A stretch of DNA of 64,000 nucleotides from assembly GCA_905620495.1 (NCBI GenBank), contig CAJQTK010000032.1, forward strand, positions 1 through 64,000, in the 5' to 3' direction. This document shows positions 1 to 9,634 of the stretch, one piece after another. The notes under the pieces are model-generated. The model was given only the letters and a program-made list of their open reading frames with translations. It was not told where the DNA came from and searched no databases. Each line of letters begins with the position of its first letter. Positions within the stretch are counted from its first letter, which is position 1. This DNA is from an uncultured Candidatus Pelagibacter sp. (GTDB lineage: Bacteria > Pseudomonadota > Alphaproteobacteria > Pelagibacterales > Pelagibacteraceae). The position numbers and the translations under genes were made by a program.

Positions 1-195
1 AAAAAAACTTTTCGAAATACTAAGAATCTCCTTTTTAAAAAATTGTAAATTATTTTTAGATATTCCTATCGTTCTACTTGATGATAAATTTTCAATTTTA
101 TTTTTATGATAAAAGTGAACATTAATTTTTTTTTTTATAAGATTTTTGGCTAAAGATAGGCCAGTAAGACCATCTCCTATAATACAGATATTCAT
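1..195 (-). CDS. FAD-dependent monooxygenase, UbiH/COQ6-like (N-terminal fragment)
   Basis: The reading frame opens at an ATG at 195 and runs off the left edge of the window, giving 65 residues. It begins with a beta-strand followed by a dinucleotide-binding glycine motif (GDGLTGLSLA, residues 7-16), as in flavin hydroxylases that bind FAD. The SSSRTIGIS segment near residue 38 resembles the conserved Arg region of the UbiH/UbiF/COQ6 ubiquinone hydroxylases. It is divergent from ftsK. Family assignment rests on the N-terminus only, so the substrate is not known; ubiquinone ring hydroxylation is an inference. Confidence 0.6.
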   Translation of the reverse strand, partial: MNICIIGDGLTGLSLAKNLIKKKINVHFYHKNKIENLSSSRTIGISKNNLQFFKKEILSISKSFF

Positions 196-260
196 AATAA
201 TTTTTAATTTTAACAATAAAAATTAGATGATACAAAGTGATTAATTAGATTCATTAATTT

Positions 261-2351
261 ATGAAATTAAAAATATTAGCCAACAACGTATTGAATTTTG
301 GCGTAAATAGAGTTATTGAAATTTTTGGTGTGGCTATTTTGATCACTGGCGTCTTATTACTAACTTCATTAATTACTTTTTCGCCTGACGATCCAAATTT
401 TATATTTCCAAATGACACTAAAATTAAAAATATTCTTGGATTTCGCGGAAGTTTTACTGCGGATATTTTTTTTCAATCTTTTGGAGTAATAGCTCTATTA
501 ATCCCTTTTAGTATTATAGTGTCTGGTATAAATATTATTATAAATAAGAAGGTGCTCTTAACAATAGAGAGTATTTTTTATACTATTTTATATTCATTGT
601 TTGGTTCTTTATTTTTTTCCTTTTTTTATCCAACGGCTTTTAAACTCTATATTAACGGCAACGGTGGTTTTATTGGAAAATATCTAGAAACAACTTTTTT
701 AAATTCTATAATCAGCATCAATTCCCAAATTTCTTATTATATTCTTGCTTTATCAATTTTGATTTTATTTTTAATTAGCATTCAATTTAAAATTAATTCT
801 TTTTACAATTTTATAAAACAAATATTTAAATTTTTATTTTCTAAAAAAGAAAAAAATTATACTAATGAAAATGAAGTAATCAGTGAGTTTATACCACAAG
901 AAGAAATTCAAAGTCTAATTCAAGAAGATTTACCCTTTATAAAAAATGAAAACAAAACTGATAATAAAAAGATAAGATTTAAACTGCCTTCTATTGATTT
1001 GTTAAAAATTCCAATCCAAAAGGATAGGGGGAAATTAAAAGATGATGATTATATTGATAGCGAATTTTTAGAAAAAATTCTTTTAGATTTTGGTGTTAGT
1101 GGTGACATTAAAAAAGTTAGTCATGGACCTGTGGTAACTTTAAACGAATTTGAACCAGCCGCTGGTGTTAAGGTATCAAAAATTATTAATCTTTCTGACG
1201 ATATTGCCAGAAATACAAGCTCTGAATCAGCTAGAATAGCTACAATCCCTGGAAGAAGCACAATCGGTATTGAATTACCTAACTCAACTCGTGAAAATGT
1301 TTACCTTAGTGAAATTCTTTCAAATACTGATTTTGCAAAAAATGATATTCGACTGCCGATAGCTCTCGGTAAAAATATTTCTGGAGTTCCTGTTGTTGGA
1401 GATTTGGCCTCTATGCCTCATTTATTAATTGCTGGAACTACTGGATCAGGAAAGTCCGTTTGTATCAATACTATTATTCTTTCTCTTCTTTATCGGCATA
1501 CACCAGATAGATGTAAGTTTATTTTAATCGATCCTAAAATGTTAGAACTATCAACTTATGAAGGCATACCTCATTTACTTTGCCCCGTTATTACTGAGGC
1601 TAAAAAAGCTGCCTCTGTATTAGGTTGGGTCGTTAAAGAAATGGAAAATAGATACAGACTTATGACTAAAGAAGGTGTTCGTAACATAGGTGGCTATAAT
1701 GCAAAACATACTTTAGCTATGCCCTATATAGTTGTTGTAGTTGATGAAATGTCTGACTTGATGTTAGTCGCTGGAAAAGAAATAGAAAACTATATTCAAA
1801 AACTTTCTCAGATGGCAAGAGCTGCTGGTATTCATATTATAATGGCCACCCAAAGACCTAGTGTTGATGTTATTACAGGAACTATCAAGGCTAACTTTCC
1901 GACAAGGATATCCTTTCAGGTAACCTCCAAGATAGATAGTAGAACAATTTTAGGGGAGCAAGGTGCAGAACAATTATTAGGCAAAGGTGATATGCTTTAC
2001 ATGTCCTCTGCTAATCGTATAGTTAGAATTCATGCCCCTTTTGTTTCTGACAACGAAATTGAAAAAGTTAACAACTATTTAAGAAGTCAAGCAGAGCCAA
2101 ACTATATAGATGAGATATTAAGTTTTGCGGATGAAAAAGAAATTGGTGAAAACTCATCAGGTTCTAGTGACAAAGATGAGCTATATCAAGCCGCATTAGA
2201 TATAATTAGATCTGAGGGGAAAGCCTCGACTTCCTTTTTACAAAGAAAATTACAGATAGGCTATAATAGGGCCGCAAGAATTATTGATATGATGGAGGCT
2301 GATGGAATTGTAAGCAAAGCAAATCATGTTGGCAAAAGAGATGTTCTATAA
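261..2351 (+). CDS. ftsK: DNA translocase FtsK
   Basis: Septum-anchored ATPase that pumps chromosome DNA during division and acts with XerCD at dif. The N-terminus (to about residue 175) has about four membrane segments. A short charged linker follows, then the motor with a Walker A motif GTTGSGKS near residue 392 and a Walker B stretch ending in VVVVDEMSDLM near 490. The last 60 residues form the winged-helix gamma domain that reads KOPS sites (ending SKANHVGKRDVL). At 696 aa it is short for the family because the linker is reduced, as expected in a streamlined genome. Its stop overlaps the lolA start by one base (TAATG), so the two are probably translationally coupled. Confidence 0.96.
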   Translation: MKLKILANNVLNFGVNRVIEIFGVAILITGVLLLTSLITFSPDDPNFIFPNDTKIKNILGFRGSFTADIFFQSFGVIALLIPFSIIVSGINIIINKKVLLTIESIFYTILYSLFGSLFFSFFYPTAFKLYINGNGGFIGKYLETTFLNSIISINSQISYYILALSILILFLISIQFKINSFYNFIKQIFKFLFSKKEKNYTNENEVISEFIPQEEIQSLIQEDLPFIKNENKTDNKKIRFKLPSIDLLKIPIQKDRGKLKDDDYIDSEFLEKILLDFGVSGDIKKVSHGPVVTLNEFEPAAGVKVSKIINLSDDIARNTSSESARIATIPGRSTIGIELPNSTRENVYLSEILSNTDFAKNDIRLPIALGKNISGVPVVGDLASMPHLLIAGTTGSGKSVCINTIILSLLYRHTPDRCKFILIDPKMLELSTYEGIPHLLCPVITEAKKAASVLGWVVKEMENRYRLMTKEGVRNIGGYNAKHTLAMPYIVVVVDEMSDLMLVAGKEIENYIQKLSQMARAAGIHIIMATQRPSVDVITGTIKANFPTRISFQVTSKIDSRTILGEQGAEQLLGKGDMLYMSSANRIVRIHAPFVSDNEIEKVNNYLRSQAEPNYIDEILSFADEKEIGENSSGSSDKDELYQAALDIIRSEGKASTSFLQRKLQIGYNRAARIIDMMEADGIVSKANHVGKRDVL

Positions 2352-2905
2352 TGTTTAGAGTTTTAATAATATTTTTTATATTAAATTTTTATAATCCTGT
2401 TTTTTCTTCCATCAAAGAAAAGATAATTTCTCAAATGCAGCTTACCAATAACTTAAGTTTTAATTTTATTCAAACTATTGATAATAAAAATGAAAATGGA
2501 AAATGTATTATAGAATATCCTAAAAAAATTTGGTGCGAATACGACAATTCTAATAAAAAGATTATTGTCTCTAATGGAAAATCTTTAGTAATAAAAACTA
2601 GAAACAAAGGTAGCTACTATCGTTATCCACTTAACAAAACTCCTCTGGTGTTCTTGTTAGATAAAGAATATTTAATATCACAAATGAATATTTTAGAATC
2701 TAGGGAAATAGATAATAAATATTTAAATTTTACATTTTTTGAAAATAATAATCAAATTAATGTTTTTTTTAATAAGAAAAGTTTAAACTTAATAGGGTGG
2801 CAAACTGAAGATATATATCAAAACTTAGCCATTACATTCATTTCATCTGTTAAAATAAATCAAAAAATAGATAATAAAATTTTTATTTTACCAACAATTG
2901 ATTAA
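2351..2905 (+). CDS. lolA: Outer-membrane lipoprotein carrier LolA
   Basis: Periplasmic chaperone that carries lipoproteins released by LolCDE to the outer membrane. The 184 aa protein starts with a cleavable signal peptide (about residues 1-19, ending VFSS) and continues with the LolA beta-sheet pattern: a helix with NNLSFNFIQT, then ECD-like strands around GKCIIEYPKKIWCEYDN and the YPL-TPL-FLL block. The two cysteines near residues 53 and 63 could pair in the periplasm. It follows ftsK with a one-base overlap, the usual alphaproteobacterial ftsK-lolA order. Sequence divergence is high, but position and architecture agree. Confidence 0.85.
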   Translation: MFRVLIIFFILNFYNPVFSSIKEKIISQMQLTNNLSFNFIQTIDNKNENGKCIIEYPKKIWCEYDNSNKKIIVSNGKSLVIKTRNKGSYYRYPLNKTPLVFLLDKEYLISQMNILESREIDNKYLNFTFFENNNQINVFFNKKSLNLIGWQTEDIYQNLAITFISSVKINQKIDNKIFILPTID

Positions 2906-2909
2906 ATAT

Positions 2910-3413
2910 TTATCTAATTAAAGTTTCAGATTTGAAAATTTTCATGCCTCTTGATTGATAATTAAGTAAGGCATTCTTATGGTCCAAAGAACAAGTATGA
3001 ACCCACACTCTTGCGCTACCTAAATTAAATGAAAATTTAATTGCTTCACTTAGTGTATACCCACCTAGTTTTCTTCCAAAATACTCTTCTAAAATGCCAA
3101 AAAAAGCAATTTCTGCTTCTTTTGTATCTTTGTTAAATAATAGTTCAAAATAGCCTGCTATTTCATCTTTATTTTTAAGTATGTAGGTAAAAAGTTTTTC
3201 ATCAGAAACATACTTAGTCCAATCTAAGTCTGTCCAAACAAGTCTATCAACCCATTGACAATTTTTACCTATATTCTTATAAAAAAATTTATTTAACTGA
3301 AAATCTTTTGGATCATTTAATTCTATAGAATAGTCTTCTGATGGTTTTTTAACTTCTTTAAAATCTTTAAAAGATTTTATTTCTAAATAATTTCTAAAGA
3401 TTTTTTCTTTCAC
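2910..3413 (-). CDS. GNAT-family N-acetyltransferase
   Basis: A 167 aa protein with the GNAT fold: strands around IAGYFELLFN and EAEIAFFGI, then the acetyl-CoA loop (YFGRKLGGYTLSEAIKFSF), a shortened Q/RxxGxG/A-type signature, and a C-terminal strand RVWVHTCSLDH-ALLNYQSRGMK that matches motif B. The acceptor substrate cannot be deduced. It is the last gene of the minus-strand histidine/HIT run and overlaps the HIT gene start/stop by four bases, so it is probably co-transcribed with it. It converges on lolA with only four bases between the stops. Confidence 0.8.
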   Translation of the reverse strand: MKEKIFRNYLEIKSFKDFKEVKKPSEDYSIELNDPKDFQLNKFFYKNIGKNCQWVDRLVWTDLDWTKYVSDEKLFTYILKNKDEIAGYFELLFNKDTKEAEIAFFGILEEYFGRKLGGYTLSEAIKFSFNLGSARVWVHTCSLDHKNALLNYQSRGMKIFKSETLIR

Positions 3414-3775
3414 TCAACCATTTTTCCAATTTTTTCACCTCCAAATAAATGAAAGTGTAAATGTGCAACCTCTTGACCTCCGTGATCATCCAGATTAGTA
3501 AGGGCCCTATAACCCTTTCCTGTATCCGTTGATATGCCTAGAATTTTTGAAACTTCTGTAATTGCTTTGCTTAATGCAACTATCTCTTGATCTGAAGCTC
3601 TATTATTAAAATCATCTAAGTTAATATAATCACCTTTTGGTATCACCAATGCATGAATTTTTTTTTGAGGATTAATATCATAAAAAGAAAGAACATGATT
3701 ATTTTCAAATATTTTTTTGCATGGAATTTCTTTTCTTAGAATTTTTGCAAAAATATTATTTTTATCGTAACTCAT
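3410..3775 (-). CDS. hinT: HIT-family nucleoside phosphoramidase (HinT-like)
   Basis: Cytosolic histidine-triad hydrolase acting on AMP-lysine-type phosphoramidates. The 121 aa chain has the HinT N-terminus (NIFAKILRKEIPCKKIFENN), the central HALVIPKGDY strand and, near the end, the catalytic triad signature HLHFHLFGG (His-x-His-x-His), at about residues 105-113. Length is normal for HinT. It lies immediately after hisE, sharing the base at 3775, an arrangement seen in many alphaproteobacterial his clusters. Confidence 0.93.
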   Translation of the reverse strand: MSYDKNNIFAKILRKEIPCKKIFENNHVLSFYDINPQKKIHALVIPKGDYINLDDFNNRASDQEIVALSKAITEVSKILGISTDTGKGYRALTNLDDHGGQEVAHLHFHLFGGEKIGKMVE

Positions 3776-4080
3776 TATCTATTATTTTTTTCTTCTATGC
3801 CTGACTGTTTTTTTCTGTTTTCTAATTCTTTTAAAACATCTTCAAATTTAATGCCTGCTACCTCTAGCGTAACTAGTATATGATAAATTGTGTCTGCAGT
3901 CTCGTGTACTACGTTGGATTTTTCATTTAAAGCTTCTTTAAGTTCACCAAATTCCTCTTCCATTTTATCTATACATTTAGACAACCCCCCAGACAGTAAT
4001 GAAGAGGTATAAGATTTATCCTCATCTTTATTTTTTCTATCTCTGATTATTTTTACTAAATCTATTAGATTTTCTGACAT
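3775..4080 (-). CDS. hisE: Phosphoribosyl-ATP pyrophosphatase HisE
   Basis: Second step of histidine synthesis: hydrolyses phosphoribosyl-ATP to phosphoribosyl-AMP. This is a stand-alone all-alpha MazG-like protein of 101 aa, with the acidic metal-binding helices KCIDKMEEEFGELKEAL and VVHETADTIYHILVTLE. HisI is not adjacent, so the two activities are not fused here. Only two bases separate it from hisF upstream. Confidence 0.93.
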   Translation of the reverse strand: MSENLIDLVKIIRDRKNKDEDKSYTSSLLSGGLSKCIDKMEEEFGELKEALNEKSNVVHETADTIYHILVTLEVAGIKFEDVLKELENRKKQSGIEEKNNR

Positions 4081-4082
4081 AT

Positions 4083-4838
4083 CTAAATTCTAACAGGAAT
4101 TCCTTTTGAATCCAAATATTGCTTAGCTTCTTGAATTGAATATGTTCCGTAATGAAAAATCGAGGCCGCTAGCACTGCACTTGCTTTTCCATATTTTACA
4201 CCCTCAAATAAGTGTTCTAAAGTTCCAACTCCTCCAGATGCTATAATGGGAATATTTACTTTTTTTTCAATTTCTGAAATTAATTTAATATCATATCCTT
4301 TTTGAGTGCCGTCTCGATCCATAGAGGTGATTAATAATTCTCCTGCCCCACTATCTTCCATTTTTTTTGCAAAATCTAAAACATCAATCCCTGTTTCAGT
4401 TCTTCCACCGTGTGTATAAATTTCCCATTTATCATTTTTTTGTTTGGCATCAATTGCAACAACAATACATTGTGATCCAAATTTTTTGCTACTTTCTTTA
4501 ATTAAATTTTTATTATTAACTGCTGCAGTATTGATTGAAACCTTGTCTGCACCCGAAACTAATAATTTGTTTATATCTTCTAAACTTCTAACTCCACCTC
4601 CAACTGTAAGGGGTACAAAGCAATTTTCTGAAGTTCTTTTAATTACATCAAATATAGTTTCTCTATTTTCATTAGAGGCTGTAATATCTAAAAAACAAAT
4701 TTCATCAGCTCCACTCTCACTATAAATTTTAGCTTGTTCCACGGGATCACCTGCATCTTTTAAATCTACAAAATTAATTCCCTTAACAACTCTCCCATTT
4801 TTAACATCTAAACAGGGAATAATTCTATTTTTAAGCAT
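4083..4838 (-). CDS. hisF: Imidazole glycerol phosphate synthase, cyclase subunit HisF
   Basis: (beta/alpha)8 barrel that condenses PRFAR with ammonia made by HisH to give imidazole glycerol phosphate and AICAR. The two catalytic aspartates are visible in [16 protein letters not shown] (Asp11) and in IVVAIDAKQ (about Asp130). Phosphate-binding GGG/GG loops appear at LTVGGGVRS and IIASGGVG. Length 251 aa is standard. Its start overlaps the end of hisA by eight bases. Confidence 0.97.
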   Translation of the reverse strand: MLKNRIIPCLDVKNGRVVKGINFVDLKDAGDPVEQAKIYSESGADEICFLDITASNENRETIFDVIKRTSENCFVPLTVGGGVRSLEDINKLLVSGADKVSINTAAVNNKNLIKESSKKFGSQCIVVAIDAKQKNDKWEIYTHGGRTETGIDVLDFAKKMEDSGAGELLITSMDRDGTQKGYDIKLISEIEKKVNIPIIASGGVGTLEHLFEGVKYGKASAVLAASIFHYGTYSIQEAKQYLDSKGIPVRI

Positions 4839-5556
4839 TTTCTAATTCCTTGAGCTCATTAAGATTTATATCTCCATCATAAATTGCTTTTCCAACAATC
4901 ACACCTTCAATATTAAATTGATTTAATTTTTTAATTTTTTTAATATCCTCTATTGAAGAAATTCCTCCAGAGACTACAACGGGAGCAGAAGAAATTTTTG
5001 CTATATTTATAGTTTCTTCAATATTGGGCTCTGTTTTTGTTCCATCTCTATCAATGTCTGTGTAAATAACCCTTGAAAAACCATGCTGGTTTACATTTTT
5101 CAAATAATCCTCTGCAGTTTGATTTGTAGTTTCTTTCCAGCCTGCAACTGAAAGTTTTCCCTTCTTTGCATCTAATCCTAGGGCTATTTTCCCTTCAAAT
5201 GTTTCACATGCCAGTCTAAGAAAATCTGGATCTTTTATTGCAGCACTACCAAGTATAACTTTATCAACTCCTATATCGATATAAGCTTTAATTTTATCAA
5301 TAGATCTTATTCCACCACCAACCTCTATTGCGATATCTAATTTTTTTATAATATTTTCTATTATTTCTAAATTAACAAGCTCCCCTGAAAGTGCTCCATC
5401 TAAATCAACCATATGTAAGTTTAAAAGGCCAGCCTCTTTATATTTTAAAGCTTGATCATATGGTGATTGATCATAAGTAGTTTGGCTATCAAAGTTTCCT
5501 TTTAATAGTCTTACACATTTTTTATCTTTAATATCTATGGCTGGGAATATTTTCAT
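4831..5556 (-). CDS. hisA: Phosphoribosylformimino-AICAR ribotide isomerase HisA
   Basis: Amadori isomerase of the histidine pathway, a half-barrel relative of HisF. The start chosen is the ATG at 5556, giving [13 protein letters not shown] (241 aa). A longer frame would add eight residues and run into hisH, which ends at 5558. The catalytic aspartates sit in FPAIDIK (Asp7) and YTDIDRDGT (about residue 129), with phosphate loops at EVGGGIRS and VVSGGISS. It is coupled to hisF downstream through an eight-base overlap. Confidence 0.96.
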   Translation of the reverse strand: MKIFPAIDIKDKKCVRLLKGNFDSQTTYDQSPYDQALKYKEAGLLNLHMVDLDGALSGELVNLEIIENIIKKLDIAIEVGGGIRSIDKIKAYIDIGVDKVILGSAAIKDPDFLRLACETFEGKIALGLDAKKGKLSVAGWKETTNQTAEDYLKNVNQHGFSRVIYTDIDRDGTKTEPNIEETINIAKISSAPVVVSGGISSIEDIKKIKKLNQFNIEGVIVGKAIYDGDINLNELKELENA

Positions 5557-5557
5557 C

Positions 5558-6193
5558 TTACAAATTAATAAAGTTTTCAATTATCTTTAGACCAACACTA
5601 TCACTTTTTTCTGGGTGGAACTGTGTTCCAAATAAATTATCCTTTTCAACTGATGCAACAATTGCTTCGGAGTAATTAGTTTTACTTGATACATAAGTCT
5701 CATTATCAGGAACAAATTTATAACTATGCACAAAATAAACATGTGATTTTTCTTTAATATCTCTAAATAACTTGCTGTTTGAAGTAAAAGAAAGCTCATT
5801 CCAACCAATGTGAGGAAGTTTAAATTGATTTTCTTTATTATCAATTTTTTTCACATTTCCTCCAATCCATCCCAATCCTTTAGTTTCTGTCTCTTCATAC
5901 CCAACGTCTGCAAACATTTGCATTCCTACGCATATACCAAACAAAGGTTTTTTCTTAATAATGGCAAATTCATTTAAAGTATCTTTTAGGCCTTTAATTT
6001 TTTCTAAAGATTTTGTACAATTTTTAAAAGATCCTTGTCCAGGCAATATTATTTTATCAGAACTTAATATAGTTTTTAAGTCAGACGTGACTTCTATTTT
6101 AATTTCGATATTTTGATTGGTGCAAACTTTTTTGAAGGAATTAATTACTGAGCTTATATTGCCAGATTCATAATCAATGATAGCAATGTTCAT
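5558..6193 (-). CDS. hisH: Imidazole glycerol phosphate synthase, glutaminase subunit HisH
   Basis: Class I glutamine amidotransferase that feeds ammonia to HisF. The nucleophile elbow is GICVGMQM (Cys88) and the His-Glu pair is in FHPEKSD (His193, Glu195). The oxyanion region GQGSF near residue 53 is also intact. Length 211 aa. It lies between hisB (eight-base gap) and hisA (one-base gap) in the usual hisBHAF order. Confidence 0.96.
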   Translation of the reverse strand: MNIAIIDYESGNISSVINSFKKVCTNQNIEIKIEVTSDLKTILSSDKIILPGQGSFKNCTKSLEKIKGLKDTLNEFAIIKKKPLFGICVGMQMFADVGYEETETKGLGWIGGNVKKIDNKENQFKLPHIGWNELSFTSNSKLFRDIKEKSHVYFVHSYKFVPDNETYVSSKTNYSEAIVASVEKDNLFGTQFHPEKSDSVGLKIIENFINL

Positions 6194-6201
6194 TGCTTTT
6201 T

Positions 6202-6792
6202 TTATAGCGATCCCTTTGTAGAAGGAACTACACCCTTATTTCTTGGATCTATTTCTAAAGCTGTTCTCAATGACCTTGCTAGGGCTTTAAAGCAAGACTC
6301 AATTATGTGATGACTATTGTCTCCATAAATATTTTCCATATGCAGCGTTATTCCTGCTGATTGAGAAAATGCTTGAAACCATTCTTTAAAAAGTTCTGTA
6401 TCCATCTCTCCAAGTCTTTCTACTTTTAATTTAACTTTCCATATTAAGTAAGGTCTATTTGAAACATCAATTGCAACCCTTGTTAATGTTTCATCCATTG
6501 GAATCATTGCGTGAGCATACCTTCTAATTCCTGCAAAATTTTTTAAAGCTTTCTTTAAAGCCTCACCTATTGCTATTCCAGTATCTTCTGTTGTGTGGTG
6601 AAGATCTATATGAGTGTCACCTTTTGCTTTAACTTTTAAATCAATAAGTGAATGTTTTGATAGTTGCTCAAGCATGTGATCTAAGAAACCTATTCCAGTA
6701 TCAATTTTATAATGACCTTTACCGTCAATATTAACTTCAACACTGATACTGGTTTCTTTAGTTTTTCTGGAAACTTTACCTATTCTGCTCAT
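6202..6792 (-). CDS. hisB: Imidazoleglycerol-phosphate dehydratase HisB
   Basis: Mn-dependent dehydratase that gives imidazole acetol phosphate. It is monofunctional (196 aa), without the histidinol phosphatase domain found in enterobacteria. The duplicated metal-binding His motifs are present: [17 protein letters not shown] and [28 protein letters not shown] near the N-terminus is also diagnostic. It heads the minus-strand his run; hisG, hisD, hisC and hisI are not in the window, so the pathway is split across the chromosome. Confidence 0.97.
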   Translation of the reverse strand: MSRIGKVSRKTKETSISVEVNIDGKGHYKIDTGIGFLDHMLEQLSKHSLIDLKVKAKGDTHIDLHHTTEDTGIAIGEALKKALKNFAGIRRYAHAMIPMDETLTRVAIDVSNRPYLIWKVKLKVERLGEMDTELFKEWFQAFSQSAGITLHMENIYGDNSHHIIESCFKALARSLRTALEIDPRNKGVVPSTKGSL

Positions 6793-6810
6793 AATATTAA
6801 ATACCTATAT

Positions 6811-6833
6811 ATTGATTAATAAACTTTATCAAT
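6811..6833. repeat. Inverted repeat between hisB and hslV
   Basis: The 91-base divergent spacer between hisB and hslV holds ATTGATTAA (6811-6819) and TTTATCAAT (6825-6833), which are inverted copies matching at eight of nine positions. It could be an operator or promoter overlap for hisB, but A+T-rich sequence produces such palindromes by chance. Confidence 0.3.
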
Positions 6834-6848
6834 ATCTGCAATCCACTA

Positions 6849-6876
6849 CTTGAAGAATAAAAATTAATATCCATCT
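6849..6876 (+). promoter_or_regulatory. Putative RpoH (heat-shock) promoter of hslVU
   Basis: CTTGAA (6849-6854), a 16-base spacer and CCATCT (6871-6876) resemble the alphaproteobacterial sigma-32 pattern CTTGAA-N16/17-CCANNT. HslVU is a classic heat-shock protease. The predicted transcription start falls at or next to the hslV ATG at 6884, which has no Shine-Dalgarno sequence, so the mRNA may be leaderless. Confidence 0.45.
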
Positions 6877-6883
6877 ATAATCC

Positions 6884-7399
6884 ATGACTACAATAGTGCT
6901 TATTAGAAAAAATAATGAAGTAGTAGTAGCTGGGGATGGCCAAGTTAGTATGGGCAATACAGTTATAAAAAGTACTGCTGCAAAAGTTAGAAAAATTGAA
7001 AAAAGAAATGTGATTGCTGGATTTGCTGGATCTACTGCAGATGCTTTAACTCTATTTGAAAGGCTTGAGGCAAAACTTGAAAAACACGCTGGGAATCTTC
7101 CTAGAGCAGCTGTTGAGTTAGCAAAGGATTGGCGGACTGATAAATATTTAAGAAGATTAGAAGCTTTAATGGCTGTTGGTGATAAAGAAAATAGTTTTAT
7201 AATTTCCGGTACAGGTGATGTTTTAGAACCTGAAGGTGATGCCATAGGTATAGGCTCTGGTGGAAATTATGCCTTAGCTGCTGCTAAAGTTTTATTAGAT
7301 ACAGATTTAAGTGCAGAAGAGGTGGCAAGAAAAGCTATTAAAGTTGCATCTGAAATTTGTGTATTCACTAATGATAATATTAAAATTGAAAAAATTTAA
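6884..7399 (+). CDS. hslV: ATP-dependent protease subunit HslV
   Basis: Peptidase subunit of the HslVU (ClpQY) proteasome-like protease. The protein (171 aa) starts MTTIVLIRK, so removal of Met exposes the catalytic Thr that acts as N-terminal nucleophile. An in-frame stop (TAA) two codons upstream excludes a longer propeptide such as the extended one found in other bacteria. The [11 protein letters not shown] and [12 protein letters not shown] motifs are typical. The stop overlaps the hslU ATG by one base (TAATG). Confidence 0.97.
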   Translation: MTTIVLIRKNNEVVVAGDGQVSMGNTVIKSTAAKVRKIEKRNVIAGFAGSTADALTLFERLEAKLEKHAGNLPRAAVELAKDWRTDKYLRRLEALMAVGDKENSFIISGTGDVLEPEGDAIGIGSGGNYALAAAKVLLDTDLSAEEVARKAIKVASEICVFTNDNIKIEKI

Positions 7400-8766
7400 T
7401 GAAAGATTCAAACGTTACACCTTTTCCAAAAGAAAAAAATGAAAACAAGGATAGCTCTTTGGTTAGTTCCTTGTCACCTAGAGAAATAGTTTCCGAACTA
7501 GATAGATATGTGGTTGGGCAAAATAAAGCTAAAAAGGCAGTTGCTATTGCTTTAAGAAATAGATGGAGAAGACAGGCTTTAAAAGGTGAAATGAAAGATG
7601 AAGTTTTACCTAAAAATATCTTAATGATCGGACCAACAGGAGTTGGTAAAACAGAAATTTCTAGAAGACTATCCAAATTAGCAGAAGCACCTTTCGTAAA
7701 AGTAGAGGCAACAAGATTTACAGAGGTTGGATATGTTGGGAGAGATGTTGAACAAATTATAAGAGATCTACTTGAAATTGCAATTGCAATGGAAAAGGTA
7801 AAGAAAAGAAAAGAAGTTCATGCAAAGGCCCAAAAATTAGCAGAAGAAAAAGTTTTGGATGCCGTGGTTGGAAATAAAGCAAGTCTTGCTACAAGAGAAA
7901 GTTTTAGAAAAAGATTAAGAGATGGTGATTTAGACGATAATGAAATTGAAATCGTAGTAAATTACAGTGGTTCTCAAGCTTCCTTTGAAATTCCTGGAAT
8001 GCCTGGTGCTAACATTGGGATGATAAATATTGGTGAGATGATTGGAAAATCTGTTGGAAATAAACAGAAGAAGAAAAAAATGACCGTCAAAGAATCTCAT
8101 GAAATTTTAATTAATGATGAAGCTGATAAATTAATAGAAGAAGATAAAATTATAAAATCAGCAAAAGACTCTACAGAAAATAATGGAATAGTTTTTTTGG
8201 ATGAAATAGATAAAATTTCAGGAAGAACTGACAGATCTGGAGGAGATGTTTCTAGAGAAGGAGTACAAAGAGATCTACTTCCTCTAATTGAAGGAACAAC
8301 TGTGAGCACAAAGTACGGTACAATTAAAACCGATCATATTTTATTTATTGCATCTGGCGCATTCCAACTAGCAAAACCTTCGGACCTACTACCAGAATTA
8401 CAAGGTAGATTACCAATAAGAGTTGAGCTTGAGGCATTGACTAGTGATGATTTTAAAAGAATTCTTAAGGAGCCAGATTATAGTTTAATCAAACAGTATG
8501 TAGCTCTCTTAAAAACTGAAAATGTAGAATTAGAATTTTCAGAAGATGGAATAGATGCTATCGCAACTATGGCTTCAGAAGTTAACAATACTGTAGAAAA
8601 TATTGGCGCCAGAAGATTGCACACTATTATCGAAAGAATATTAGATGATATTAGTTTTACTGCAACAGATAGGGCTGGTGAAAAAATTATAATAGATTCT
8701 AAATATGTAAAACAAAATCTAGATGAACTTGTTAAAGATACAGATTTATCTAAATTTATTCTTTAA
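7399..8766 (+). CDS. hslU: ATP-dependent protease ATPase subunit HslU
   Basis: AAA+ unfoldase that feeds substrates to HslV. Walker A is GPTGVGKT at residues 78-85, Walker B is VFLDEIDKI near 264, and the sensor/arginine region reads [12 protein letters not shown]. An I-domain insertion lies between about 110 and 240. The C-terminal tail DLSKFIL inserts into HslV pockets and allosterically activates it. Full length (455 aa). It is coupled to hslV and converges on a sulfotransferase gene two bases away. Confidence 0.97.
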   Translation: MKDSNVTPFPKEKNENKDSSLVSSLSPREIVSELDRYVVGQNKAKKAVAIALRNRWRRQALKGEMKDEVLPKNILMIGPTGVGKTEISRRLSKLAEAPFVKVEATRFTEVGYVGRDVEQIIRDLLEIAIAMEKVKKRKEVHAKAQKLAEEKVLDAVVGNKASLATRESFRKRLRDGDLDDNEIEIVVNYSGSQASFEIPGMPGANIGMINIGEMIGKSVGNKQKKKKMTVKESHEILINDEADKLIEEDKIIKSAKDSTENNGIVFLDEIDKISGRTDRSGGDVSREGVQRDLLPLIEGTTVSTKYGTIKTDHILFIASGAFQLAKPSDLLPELQGRLPIRVELEALTSDDFKRILKEPDYSLIKQYVALLKTENVELEFSEDGIDAIATMASEVNNTVENIGARRLHTIIERILDDISFTATDRAGEKIIIDSKYVKQNLDELVKDTDLSKFIL

Positions 8767-8768
8767 AA

Positions 8769-9629
8769 TTACAAATATTTCAATTCTTTCATTTCTCTTT
8801 TGAGAGAAACTTCTAATTTTACTTTTATCTTATGTGGCAGAGACTCTGGAGTATTAACTTTAGGACCATATTTAAAAAAAGTGATTTTTTTATTATTTTG
8901 AATATTTACTGACTCTTCAAAGCCTTTGTTTTTTTCTAAATTTTGCATATATTCAAAAGTTGTTGTATCTAAAATATTTTTTAATTTTTTGTCATCAATT
9001 GAAAATTTTGATTTTGATAATTTCTGTACAAATTTAAGAATAGACAAAAAGACTTTTTCTTTATCATTTATTATGTCTTCATATTTTATAAGAAGGTAGC
9101 GATCAAATTTCTTAAATTCTTTCCAAGATTCATAATTTAATGCCCAAGAATTCATATGAGTTATTATTTTATCTACTTCATTAGTTGAATTTTTAATCCC
9201 CCCCAATGTTGCTCCATATTCTAACATTCTATTTGATGCCCTCTCTAACGTCATTTGATTATGATTAGCATATGATTTCACAACACTTCTTGGGTCACGA
9301 ACCATATATATTACACCTAAAGAATTCTTTAAATTAGTAAATTGATGACCATTAATATCTGAAAGACCACTATGAGTTTTAATAAATCTTACTGAATTTT
9401 TATCAATTTTGTTAATTTTGTTTTGTACATTGATATAATTTTTAACAATTTCTGTCTGATCAGAAGTATTAACCCCATAATTTTCAAAAAGTTTTAAATC
9501 TGGAAATTGATTTATTTTTTTAATAATATCAAAATTGAATTTTCCATCCACAGTAAAAAAATATGCTGAAAGCATTGATCTTACCAGCGTATTTCCACTT
9601 TTAGGATAGGATGCTAACCAAATAATCAT
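8769..9629 (-). CDS. Sulfotransferase-domain protein (tandem copy 2)
   Basis: A 286 aa cytosolic-type sulfotransferase. The 5'-phosphosulfate loop of the PAPS site is YPKSGNTL (residues 8-15) and the 3'-phosphate motif is VIYMVRDPRSVVKS, about residues 106-119. The acceptor is unknown. It is a clear paralogue of the gene just upstream: both start with WLASYPKSGNTLVRS, keep GxFNFDxIK and VNxxNxxxVKNYI blocks, and end in EMKELxYL. The last 30 bases and the sequence just after the stops are nearly identical, pointing to a tandem duplication. Transcribed with its paralogue after a five-base gap. Confidence 0.85.
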   Translation of the reverse strand: MIIWLASYPKSGNTLVRSMLSAYFFTVDGKFNFDIIKKINQFPDLKLFENYGVNTSDQTEIVKNYINVQNKINKIDKNSVRFIKTHSGLSDINGHQFTNLKNSLGVIYMVRDPRSVVKSYANHNQMTLERASNRMLEYGATLGGIKNSTNEVDKIITHMNSWALNYESWKEFKKFDRYLLIKYEDIINDKEKVFLSILKFVQKLSKSKFSIDDKKLKNILDTTTFEYMQNLEKNKGFEESVNIQNNKKITFFKYGPKVNTPESLPHKIKVKLEVSLKREMKELKYL

Positions 9630-9634
9630 TAAAA

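Noticed and set aside
4444-4725. 93-codon plus-strand frame opposite hisF
   Set aside because: Fully inside hisF on the other strand; no family features. HisF motifs are intact, so this is a shadow frame.
2910-6792. Histidine cluster as a biosynthetic novelty
   Set aside because: Gene set and order are standard; the absence of hisG, hisD and hisC here is common in alphaproteobacteria.
6829-7245. 138-codon minus-strand frame over hslV
   Set aside because: Low-complexity Ser/Phe/Leu shadow of hslV.
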